Source: Chara braunii
Lineage: Eukaryota > Streptophyta > Charophyceae > Charales > Characeae
Assembly: GCA_003427395.1 (NCBI GenBank)
Contig: BFEA01000303.1
Span: 514,104 to 542,660, forward strand
DNA: 28,557 bases
Direction: 5' to 3'
A program made the position numbers and the translations under genes. The notes below the pieces were generated by a model. That model ran no database searches, was not told the origin of the DNA, and was given only the letters and a program-made list of their open reading frames with translations. Numbering within the stretch: the first letter of the stretch is position 1; every line of letters starts with the position of its first letter. This document shows positions 9,797 through 18,982 of this stretch, in pieces.

Positions 9797-10343
9797 GTCC
9801 CTTATCTGAAAATTAAGGAGAAAAACCATGAGGATGATCATTAATCTGTGCAGGCTTTTCTAAGACAGGGAGAGAACCTCTTCGCCTTATCATCAGGCGC
9901 CAGGTCATTGCAGCTGAGCACTAGTTCCTTCCTCCCTCTTTGCAAACCTGCTGAGTAGAAACATGACTAGCTTTCTGCTGGACACCGGGGGAGAATCCCC
10001 TGAGGTGTGTCAAAGCTCTAGGCTGGGGCCTCCCAGGGCCCAGTGGGGGGCAACAGTGGTCCCTGTCGTTCCCCAGCCCGCACCTCTGTCATCTGCATCA
10101 AATCAGGGTTTCCACCAGGGCAAGGGGGTGGGGTGGGAAAGGGTCCGGGAACTCAGATGGACGTCTCATCGGAAGGGAAGGGTCTATGTTAGTCCAGTCT
10201 TTGAAGATGAGTTTATAATCTCTCGCAATCCCTTGTCCGTTTATGCCTACTGTGTCCCCTGACCACTCAATCTGAGCCATCCATCCCTCCCTCTGCCCCC
10301 CCAGCCATTCCACGCAAAACCCAGTGATCCCTCTCCTTATATC

Positions 10344-12337
10344 CTATTCTGTCTGAAAGAGGTCAAGATGAAGTTTAAGATTTCTCCATCTCCGTGTCAG
10401 GTCCAGCTGGATCAATTCTTTTATCTGCTCATACAATTCGTTTCCTTCTATCCTTACTCCCTCCATGGCTAAGGTGCATCGTTGCCACCAGAGGGCCCAT
10501 AGGACCGACCGTCTCCCCAGGTTATATAGGTTGCTAACGTAGGGGGCGGCACCATCCATTCCTGGACAGTGCCCGGTTAGTATGGCTTGCCATGACCATG
10601 GCCCGGGGGCGTTTGTTGCCATCCTCCAAATCCAGTCCCACCATCGCCATGTGAAGACTGCCACTGGGCATTGCATAAAAATGTGTTCGATGGTCTCGTT
10701 TCTTTTCCTCCCTAGACAAGCACCCGTGGCACCATGGGAGTGCTATCCCCTTCTGTTCCAGCTGCGTATGGTCAATCAACCAGTCATTTGTCGGCAGGCA
10801 CCGGTGTGCAATCTGCCACTGGAGCGAATTTATCTTCACTGGCCTAGATTTGGTTTCCTTAAACCATTTTATGGGAGTGAGGGTGGACCGGCCGATGTTC
10901 AGGTGATGAGCCCACCTGTCGACTAAGTGGTCCTTTAGTACTCTTTTGGGTCTGAGCATTTTATACATAGATTTAACAGATATTGTATTGAGGCGGATTG
11001 TTTTCTTTGCTGTTAACCCCGATGTCAAACATGTCTGCCATTGCCATTCGTCAGGATCGATGGCGAGCTCGTGTATCGATGTTAGGGGGAGGAATGCCTT
11101 GATGTCCCGCTCCTCTTGTAGCACCCGTATCCGAAACATTTCCTCCTTCTCACGCCATTCCAGTGGGTTTTGAGAACCATCCAGCACTCCCCTAGGACCG
11201 ATAGCGTAGTATTCTACCAAGGCATCAGTAGGACGCGTCTGGTGTATGCGGCCTGCCCGTGCCCCGTCCCCCGGAACGCTACCCAATCACCCTCATTCAT
11301 GGTGGGCCCTTTCTTTAGGGTTCTGTACCAGGCAAGTGGAATTGCTTCAATGATGGTTTCTATCTGCTGCTCAGTGTGGTGGCAATATTTGAGAGTGCTC
11401 CGTAGCTGGGCCGCCGTTTTCCAGTCCTTTCTCTCCCTGTCCCATAGATGGCCCACCCTGAGCACACCGTTCTTCACCCACCCCTTCCACGGGGCCTCTG
11501 TGCTAATCAGAATCTGACCATTTGTGGATGTGATCCACCGGTTGCCAAACAGGGGTTGACGATATGTCTCCTCCCAGCGCACCGGTGTCTGTTTCTTGGG
11601 GAGAGGGAGCCTGCGCCAACTTTTTAGCAAAGAGGGCCAGAACTGGTCGACTTTTTGGCCCTGAATTCTTCGTGGGATCTACCAGTAGCGATCCTCAACC
11701 CAAGTCAACGGTTTAACCCCCGGTGGGGCGGGCAGGGCCAGGCAGGCGATGTGGTCTAGGGCTAGGGCCTGCCACGGACTATCGATGGCAAAAATAAGGG
11801 TTATTAGCTATTTGAGGCCGAGGGCCTGGACTTGCGTTACCTGATCTATGATGCCCAGACCCCCCATCGCTTTGGGTTGAATGACCCAATCTCAGGCTAC
11901 CCTACTGATAACATTAGCTCGCTCATCGTCCCCTCTCCATAGAAAGGCTGCCACCTTTGACTTCAGCGCCTTAAAGGCGGAGTTACTTAGCGGCCACAAC
12001 ACTGACTTATACCAGAGAGCGGCGGATACTACATTATTAATGACCAGTGCCCAACCAAAAATGGAGGTGGGCTTATTCCTCCAATTTGCCAGTTTTGCCA
12101 AAGCTGGTGCCGAAATCCAATGATCATTTGAGGGAGGGCGGCCCTGGGCCGTCATCTGTACTCCCAAAACCCGAATGGGAGCCTGATGGGAAAGCCAATG
12201 AATATTTCGGGACTCTGGTGGCCGACCACCTTGGTAATGAATCCACTAGGCTCCGCATGTGGTTGAAAACCAACCAGTCGTGCCTAGCGGGTCCGAGCCT
12301 CAGGAATCTCCTGCTCTTTGCAGTGCACTTGCAGTAA
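10344..12337 (-). pseudogene. LINE ORF2 C-terminal remnant
   Basis: Several minus-strand frames form one broken ORF2 tail. From 12167 downward it encodes FGWALVINNVVSAALWYKSV and AAFLWRGDD, the 'thumb-side' segment that follows RT in plant LINEs. Next come KAMGGLGIIDQV, a WGKWV/WDRERKDW-type region (11630-11214), PVKINSLQWQIAHRCLPTND, and a zinc-binding motif split by a frameshift (CHGC in one frame near 10715, EHIFMQC in the next near 10675). It closes with RRSVLWALWWQRCTLAMEG, the counterpart of ILWTLWTLRN in the other LINE. Frameshifts fall near 11250 and 10700, and stops near 11800-11690. The region above 12170 reads as a poorly preserved stretch just after the RT palm. No function remains. 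Confidence 0.82.
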
Positions 12338-12395
12338 TTTTGCCGTCACGGGTGGTCATTGGGCCCCAAATAAAGTTTCTCTTTCCATAGCAATA

Positions 12396-12447
12396 TATAC
12401 ATATGTACATATATATATATACATATAGATAGATAGATGGATAGATC
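12396..12447. repeat. AT-rich and GATA microsatellite
   Basis: TATATACATATGTACATATA-type sequence is followed by (ATAG)n with one variant unit. It separates the truncated end of the minus-strand LINE from the hammerhead repeat cluster. Confidence 0.9.
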
Positions 12448-12660
12448 GTCAAGCAGAGATGCCCGGTCAACCGTAGAGGGAGAGGGAGAAGAGAACAAAC
12501 TGTTTCGTCGGAGTTTCATACAAACCGTAGGCAGAAAGGGAGGGAGAAGAGGACAATAAACATATGACGATATATAAGAAAGTCGAATGAAACAGTTTCA
12601 CAGGGGCCCTTGTTTGGTGTCCTCTTATCGCTCTCTATGTTACCGTAGCCGTACGGGGCT
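12444..12660. repeat. Second, decayed cluster of hammerhead repeat modules
   Basis: Three modules match the repeat at 1-224. Module B1 (12444-12520, minus) keeps half of stem II, GAAAC and the GTTTGT of stem III, but the cleavage triplet has changed and about 20 nt after it are missing. Module B2 (12521-12577, minus) has the CCGTAGGCAG to GACGATATAT part only. Module B3 (12582-12660, plus) has GAAACAGTTT followed directly by CACAGG, lacking the GT before the cleavage base. Shared words include CCTCTTCTCCC, CCGTAGGCAG, GCCCGGT and GACGATAT. None retains a complete ribozyme core. Confidence 0.8.
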
Positions 12661-12705
12661 GTTTAACATTCTTTTTTTTTTTTTTTTTTTTTTTGGGGGG
12701 GGGGG

Positions 12706-12706
12706 N
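12706..12706. other. Ambiguous base after T23-G11 run
   Basis: The only N in the window follows 23 T and 11 G. The exact run lengths and the join here should not be trusted. Confidence 0.9.
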
Positions 12707-12869
12707 GAAAATGCTCTTTTGGCTTGCTGTTTTATATGTTCTTCATTATTTTTTTTAGTTTTTTTTAATTATAATATGTTAGTAAGAAGTGCACTCTATA
12801 CATTGGTATGAAGTTCTTCTGTTTTTTGGGGGGACAAAAGCTCCAGTCTATTCGAGGGGAGAAGCACGT

Positions 12870-12888
12870 GCTGGGAACCGGGCCCAGC
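12870..12888 (-). other. 3' hairpin of a LINE fragment
   Basis: Read on the minus strand: GGGAC, then GCTGGG pairs with CCCAGC around loop CCCGGTT. Compared with the hairpin at 9778-9796, stem position 5 has changed from A-T to G-C on both sides. Confidence 0.75.
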
Positions 12889-13103
12889 GTCCCATATAGA
12901 GTTACACAAGTCATTTGAGATACCGGGGCCATTACCCGGCTTCGGCTGAGAATCAATCTGAAAACTATTGAAGAAGTTCAAGAGAATAAAAGAGAGGTTG
13001 AAAAACTACGAATGACTACTGACCTCTTTTCGAATACTCAGAACCCCTAGACTCCCAAACAAAACTCTCTAAAACTATCCAACACTGTCTTATTCCCTGT
13101 CGA

Positions 13104-13882
13104 GCTCTCCCAGGCCTCACACTCTCACCCGGCTAGGTTACAGAGCAACACGACTCACCCCAACTCCGGCCAGTGTCGTCCTAACAACAACCCTTGGTTG
13201 TCCCTTGGAATGCCCACCCCAAAGTATCCCCAGATCTCTCTACCAGGCCTCACGCTCTTGCAATCAGCAGGTTACAGGGCGACACCCCAGCACCGGCCAG
13301 CGTCGCCTGGCATAGAACAACCACAGATCCAGGAATGTATCGGTATCAAACAGCCCAAAGCGAGTTGCTAGAAGTCCCCTGAATCCTAAAGCATTCTCAG
13401 AACCACCTGTAAACAAACCTTTTTTTGAAGATATCCTTGAAATACCGGGGCCACTACCCGACTTCGGCCTTTTTTTTTTTAAATAACAAAAACACTGAAA
13501 TCCTGTGTCCCCTAAAGCTTGGATCAAAGAAGCATTCGAAACGAAAAAAAACACATGCCTTAGGGTCTTTCAGCAGCCCAACCCTTACCTGCCTCACACC
13601 TGTATCCCGATGCCCAATCTCTACCAAGCCTCATGCCCCCAACTGCTAGGTTACAGAGTGGCACGACCCTCCCCAGAACCCCCCCACCTGCTAGGCCATA
13701 GGGCCAAGCGAGCCGCCCCGGCTCCGTCCAGCATCGACTAGGCACCAGCTCACCAAAAGACACTAGAGTGTCTTCCACCCTCGACAACTCCGCAGATCTC
13801 TCTACCAAGTCTCATGCCCTTGAACAACTGGAGTTACAGGGAAGCACAACCAAGCCCCAACGTCGACCAGCGTCGTTCTGGC
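13104..13882. repeat. Four degenerate copies of a GC-rich repeat
   Basis: Copies lie at about 13104-13180, 13233-13310, 13616-13740 and 13794-13881. Each has a CTCTACCA(G/A)GCCTCA-type start, then a GGTTACAG(A/G)G block, then CGGCCAGCGTCG or a variant. Copy 3 has an internal duplication of the middle block. Spacing is irregular, so this is not a clean tandem array. I do not recognise the family, and no coding frame runs through it. Confidence 0.65.
13437..13480 (-). repeat. Second copy of a LINE-like 3' segment
   Basis: ATACCGGGGCCACTACCCGA followed by CTTCGGC matches ATACCGGGGCCATTACCCGG plus CTTCGGC at 12921-12950. Here a T10 run follows directly, as a poly(A) tail would on the minus strand. 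Confidence 0.5.
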
Positions 13883-15965
13883 CTCGTCTTTTCGCAAACC
13901 ACCGCGACTCAGGAGTAAGGCAAATAGCAGTAAAGCCACCAATCAACATCATGGTTGTAGATCTCATTATTCGTCTCCTTCATGCACTGGTTGCAGATAT
14001 CCCCCCAACAAACCCCATGAACCCTACTCCGGCAAGTCTTACCACGATGAAGCCACCATGTCGACCGCTGTTGTACCCTATTACAACCCTGCAGGTAGCC
14101 CCTTTGCCGCAGAGCGCGTCATCTCCCGCCGTCACAGCCACCACAACCCCCTGCCTCCAACACCAAACCTTGGAAGAATTTTTCAATTAAGAAAAATTAC
14201 AAAAATCAGCCACAAAAAATCCCGAAAAATCACATGAACATTCCAACGCCCACTATTTCTACAGGGAGAGGTGAAGGGAGGGAAAAACAACCTTCTTTCC
14301 CCATGGAAACTCCAGCGCCTATTGAGGTCTCAGTTACATGTAAAGGGGTTACAAGAGCCAAAAGGGTTACTCCTCTCCCCCAAAAGACAACCCTGTGACG
14401 AACAATTTTCAGCAACCGCATGATTGTCTGCGCAAGGCTACTTCGGAGGTTGAATCGGGACAGGCCGAGGGATTACATGGCTGCCCTTGCTTTTCTTGTT
14501 TTTCGGAATCGAGGTCGGGGTGATCTTGTAACGATTGGTAGCTGGTCGCACCTTAGCGAGAACGAAAGATAAATGTTGTCATAGCTTCTTTCTTCGTATG
14601 CAGTGGGAAATGAGAATTTTGGTGCGGGCGTCGTGCGGGAAAATCTTTTTGAACTTTCAACTGAGGTCAAGACCCCGTGGGCTCTCGAAATTTGCTTCGT
14701 TCAAATTTTTTTTTTGCAATTAGGATTTAGATTAGGAATTTAGGTGTGTCTCAATTTTTGTTACACGACGCTTCTTGCTTGCGCACGCTTTGCTGCATCA
14801 GGATTTTTGTTCTGACTTTTTCGCTCCTTAATCCTTGTGTGTAACCGTAGTTTTTGTTTTGGCGGGCATAATTGCAACCGTAATCCTCCTGTTCTTGATA
14901 ACTTTTGTGGCATCCCTATGCACGCGTACTTCTTCCTCTGTCCTATTGGCCAGAACGCTTGCATGACAGGATCGATGAGTGGAGTGAGGCTACGTCCCCC
15001 ACGCCGCGGCCTGGCCATGCAGACGTAGGCACTTCCTTCCTCCTTCTTTTTCCACTTTGATACAACCTCGGGTATCTCGCCCAAGCATGCATGCTATAAA
15101 TTTCCGAGTACTCTTCGCTGCTACTCATGGTGTATGTTGACTCTGTTGAGTTTGCGTTTTGCAGATTGTTTTTTTGGGTCTCAATCCCCAGCCTAAGTAT
15201 GAGTCCACAGACTGGTTTCTCTGAGCCTCAATGTGTAAACTTAGGTTTGGGTCCGCATAAGAGTCTGTAAATGGTCGGATGTGTCCGAGTTCTCAGCCAG
15301 AGTCAGCCTTGCTCAATCTGTTCTCGAAGTCTTAACTCTGAGTTTGTCATTTTCGTGATTTGCCTCATTTTGTGTCTACTGTTCGTTGTCGATAGAGCCC
15401 GAGGTCTACATTTTCGGTCTCCGCTAAGTCTGGTTGATGGAGAGTTTATGACCCTTCCATTGATCTCGTGCTCAGTCTGTTGGGCCTGTTGGTACAGGTT
15501 GGTTGTGAATGTCGCTCAAACCTCTAGCACTGCCCAAACGCTGACCGAGTACACTTAGATTCTATCGTAGTTAGCTTCAGTCAGTTGAGTCCACAACCTT
15601 TGGTTCACTCCACTTGCTGAGTATGTTGAATGTGCGTTGAGTCTGTTGAGGCCTCTCTGCCATATAAACCGTTGATATTGACCCCCCAAGTCTGTTTGAC
15701 CGCTTCTCTATGTATCTGGTTATCCTTTTGTAGCAGACTCATTCGAGCTGATTAGCATTCAACAAGTGTAGGATTTGCTACTTCAGCCAGAGAGTGGGAA
15801 GCATGATCTTCCTCCAATCAGCTAGCCCCGACCACATGAGCCCAAACAAACTAGTATTCCCTCAATGATAGGCAACTCGGCAGAAAGGAGTGTCCAGTGA
15901 ACTGGAATAGAACCCGAACCACGTTCATTCAAATCCTTTTGTTCGCACAATTACAATCTTGTTGT
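13883..15965. other. Unassigned sequence, no supported gene
   Basis: Short open frames exist on both strands, the longest about 140 codons (13768-14190, overlapping the repeat to its left), but none shows a domain, a motif or biased composition that I trust. The part 15140-15680 has several GTTGAGTCTGTTGAG-like words, probably a degraded repeat. A TATAAAT at 15095 and an ATTGG at 14945 are noted but have no gene behind them. Confidence 0.5.
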
Positions 15966-15982
15966 TCTCTCTCTCTCTCTCT
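15966..15982. repeat. Short CT microsatellite
   Basis: This is a run of about eight CT dinucleotides ending in CTAG. Confidence 0.9.
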
Positions 15983-16194
15983 AGTGTGCTTATGGCTTGA
16001 GCGGGTTGCAGCTCTGTTCATCTATTAAACTGACCTTTGAGTTAGGGCCGCGCTTGGGGAGAGGGCGGTGACCAGAGGCCAAAAACGGCGAATCTAGTCC
16101 TGCAATTTGAAGGCAGCCACTTTGGCGATTTTTCACGGTCGGAAACAAATTCACGAAAATTTCTGAATTTTTGGTCGTTGGTAGATTAGGTCGT

Positions 16195-17015
16195 GATCCT
16201 TCCAGGAAAAATATCAAACAAAAATAAATAAATTATAAATAATTTTAACCGTGAAACAATCACCGCGCCGATTTCTTGCATAGTCTAGTATTTTCACTAT
16301 GACAGTGTCGTTTGTAGGATAACGGGAAAAATATCAAACAAAAATAGATTAACTGCCATGATTTTCCCCCCCCCAAAGAATGCGTCCCATAGTCTGCAAC
16401 TTGAGGGTCCCATAGATTTGCTTGTGATCTTTTCAGGAAAAATAACATAAAAAATTGGAACAATCGTTTTGACCGTGAAACAATCGCCGCATCGATTCCT
16501 TGCTTATTCCAGTTTTACCAGTCTGAGACTGTCGTTCGTAGGCCAACGGGAAAAATATTCTAACTGCCGCAATTTTTACCGCTCCAAAACATGCGTTTCA
16601 AAGTGTGCAATTTGAGGGTCCCGTAGATACGCTTGTGATCGTTTCAGGAAAAATAACACAAAAAATTGGAAAAATCGTTTTGACCGTGAAACGATCGCCT
16701 CGTCGATTCCTTGCATATTACAATTTTATCAAATTGAAAGTGTCGTTCATAGACCAACAGAAAAGTACTCCAACTGCTGCGATGTTTCCCGCTCCAAGGA
16801 GTGCATTTCAGAGTCTGCAATTTCAGGGTCATGTAGGCTTGCTCGTGATCTTTTTAGGAAAAATAACGCAAAAAATTGGAAAAATGATCTTAACCGTGAA
16901 ACGATCGCCACGCCGATTCCTTGCATATTCCAGTTTTACCAGAGTGTCGTTTGTAGGGCAACGGGAAAAGTACTGCCACTTCTGCGTTCCACGGCCGCTT
17001 CGTGCATTTCAGTAA
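16195..17015. repeat. Tandem satellite, about 210-231 bp per unit
   Basis: The anchor GATC(C/T/G)TT(C/T)(C/T)AGGAAAAAT occurs at 16195, 16426, 16637 and 16847, giving periods of 231, 211 and 210 bp. Each unit continues with CCGTGAAAC(A/G)ATCGCC, GATTCCTTGCATA, GTGTCGTT(T/C), CAACGGGAAAA and TGCATTTCAGAGTCTGCAAT or close variants. The first unit is the most diverged and the last is cut short near 17015. The similar frames that run through two units on the plus strand are a by-product of the repeat. Confidence 0.9.
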
Positions 17016-18161
17016 CCGTGTGTCCTGAATATCTCCCCACTTTCGCGCATGATTGGAAGACTAATTAGTCTCCCCGTGTGTTGATTAGGTAGGTAAATAT
17101 CCCCCTTCGGTGTGCCTCCTCATGCGCGATTGAGGAGCTTACCCCCGTTGTCGTGCGTAGGTCATCATGCACTGTTGGACCAGTTCGCTGGTGAGTACCC
17201 ACCAACAGGTACGTTTCGAACGCCCTAGATCGGGGATTCGTACCCCAAGGGACCTCCAACACACTTCCGAGTGTCGGCACCAGCCCAGTGTACCTTTTTT
17301 GTGCGCATCCGAGAAGTCCCCCCAATTCGGGCCCAGTTGGACTTATATAGTTTGTTGGGCCCGGCTTCACATGCCTCAACTGTGGCCTCAACCTCCCAAG
17401 TGTCGGGCGCTGTCGAGAAACTTGCAGCGCCCCAGTACGAAGCCTCCTCCCGAACCTAGACCCGGACTTAATTGGTGCCCCGAAAAGTTACTTGTCAAGG
17501 GGGCGTTTTCGTTGGGTACGGATCCTTTTGAAGCACCCTGGTACCAGGCATACCGTCGAGACTAATTCCGGGTTTGTCTTGGCCCTTAGTGGAAATTAGC
17601 AAGGTCAACCTTTTTTTGTCGGGTACCGGGCCTTTTGCACAAATTTGCAGCGCTCCGGTACCAGCCCAGTCCCGAGCGTGTGCCCGAGCTTACCCCATCC
17701 TCCGAACAATCACTGGTGGTACCATAAGGCCGTACCATCAGGAAATTGCAGCGGTCTGGTAGCGGACCTGAGTCTTCGCATCTGATTTCGGTGACCCGAT
17801 GTAACCACGGTAAATTAGGGCACCGATTAATTTTTCGGGCCCCAGCCCTCAGGCTCTTGATCCTGTAAAAAATAGACGAACTCGACGACGTAGCACCCGA
17901 AGACTCATCGCACTTTGACGGGAGGCCCGGCGCAACTCTTGAGATACCTTCACTTCATAATTATAATTCGACCGCGGTCGCGAGTTCTGGTCACCCAATC
18001 AGCGTACCGCAATTTTGCATTAGAATTGTCTGTTTTTATTAAAATAATATATTATCCAGTTACCATTGAGCCTGGGAAAACTCACCCAAGCCTCCTTAAC
18101 CAGTATTTTGCCATAGTCTCTCCTGAATTTGGTTTTCCCCGTCTCGTTCATCCCTCATTAA
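17016..18161. other. Unassigned GC-rich sequence with short recurring motif
   Basis: I see no gene. The motif AA(A/C)TTGCAGCG(C/G) recurs at 17418, 17642 and 17743, each followed by a CC(A/G)GTA or CTGGTA word. The surroundings contain many GGTACC/GTACCGG words. This could be a degraded LTR or another old repeat. Confidence 0.45.
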
Positions 18162-18443
18162 CCAATCGACTCTCGCCCGCTCGATCCGCAAGGTGAAAAC
18201 CGTTGGCACAGGCCACTGTGCGAGATCCGACCGTCAACTGTAGACTCTTCAAAGGAAGTAAAGGGCGGCGTAAGGCTTGAGCCGCCCGAGAACGAGCATA
18301 ACTTAGCTCTTGAGTGGGCTAGGGAGCGCCTTTGTGCTCTTATGCCCGGGCATCCTGACAAGACTGATATCCGACTAATTTGGGCAAATTTTGAAGAATC
18401 ATCAGACCCTAACCTCCATTCAAATACATTGGTCAATGGATGA
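18162..18443 (+). pseudogene. 93-codon open stretch of protein-like sequence without ATG
   Basis: Between TAA (18159) and TGA (18441) one frame stays open for 93 codons. Its composition looks coding: LALEWARERLCALMPGH, then DKTDIRLIWANFEESSDPNL. No ATG opens it, so it would have to be an exon or a fragment of a larger gene. The DNA has a degenerate second copy about 511 bp downstream in which the frame is broken. I do not recognise the family; a gag-like or host exon remnant are both possible. Noncoding chance opening cannot be excluded. Confidence 0.35.
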
Positions 18444-18505
18444 AGTGGCAAGCGTGAACGTGATGTAGAGCTACAGGCATTGGTGTGGGCAGTGGGAGAG
18501 TGTAC
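18285..18505. repeat. Imperfect direct repeat, copy 1
   Basis: CCCGAGAA...CTCTTGAGTGGG..AGGGAG.GCCT.TGTGCTCT is shared with 18796-18858, and a looser match continues to GGGCAGTGGGAG near 18490. Confidence 0.7.
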
Positions 18506-18795
18506 AACAAGCGTGGGAGCGTTTTGATAGCTCCAAGAGCCAGAGTGTCAGCTTCAGCGCTGGCGGAATACCCGTATTCTTGTCTCGTGCACTTTAGGGT
18601 TAAGAGCACGAGCTTCTAGGGTGTGAGAATGAGAAGTCAAAGGAGTTATCATAAGTTATTGGTGGAAGCCTGAAGATCTCTTGGCAAGGTTATGGCGTAA
18701 GCTATCTGTGCGCAGGGAAGTGACATGCTGTCCTCACGTTTTATCTTTATCATTGAGCTCGCCCTGCTGGCCTCGTCTCGGACTACAGTGGATGC

Positions 18796-18982
18796 CCCGA
18801 GAAAAGTGTCATAGCCCCGCCTGACTCTTGAGTGGGGGAGGGAGTGCCTCTGTGCTCTGGGACGACCACATTTTGGCAGTCTGGAGCAATCTTACCCAAA
18901 CCCTTCATCTCAACATATCTCATCAATGGCAGCATCGCCCGCGGAAGCAGTGGAAGAGCTTGCGAGGGCGGTGGGAGTGCAG
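18796..18982. repeat. Imperfect direct repeat, copy 2
   Basis: This is the second copy, 511 bp after the first. It has the same order of words (CCCGAGAA, CTCTTGAGTGGG, TGTGCTCT, TCAATGG, GGCGGTGGGAG), with internal deletions that break the reading frame. Confidence 0.7.

Larger units (their letters stand above)
9638..12390 (-). mobile_element. 5'-truncated second LINE with long poly(A) tail
   Basis: On the minus strand this reads: post-RT part of ORF2, the C-terminal zinc-binding region, a 3' UTR of about 650 bp (10343 down to 9688), then 50 A (T-run 9638-9687). No endonuclease and no RT palm remain, so it is truncated on the 5' side near 12390, as is usual for target-primed insertion. The uninterrupted tail suggests a younger insertion than the decayed reading frame implies, or instability of the run. 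I found no convincing target-site duplication. The shared ORF2 C-terminus and 3' hairpin place it in the same clade as the plus-strand LINE. Confidence 0.85.
12672..12960 (-). mobile_element. LINE 3'-end fragment
   Basis: A T-run (12672-12694) stands for a poly(A) tail on the minus strand. Upstream of it, in minus-strand sense, lie the GGGAC hairpin (12870-12888) and a second hairpin-like segment around 12924-12945. No coding part is visible. The tail is separated from the hairpin by about 165 bp that contain a G-run and an ambiguous base, so the tail may belong to something else or the join may be an assembly artefact. Confidence 0.55.

Noticed and set aside
13768-14190. 140-codon plus-strand frame as a gene
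   Set aside because: It begins inside a degenerate repeat, shows no motif and has low-complexity Pro/Thr-rich sequence.
15095-15101. TATAAAT with an upstream ATTGG as a promoter
   Set aside because: No credible gene follows; such words are common by chance.
16605-17015. 136-codon plus-strand frame as a gene
   Set aside because: It lies wholly inside the satellite, and its internal protein repeat is just the DNA repeat.
17205-17260. GTTTCGAACGCC as a tRNA T-arm
   Set aside because: No acceptor stem, D-arm or anticodon arm could be built around it. No tRNA, rRNA or CRISPR array was found in the window.
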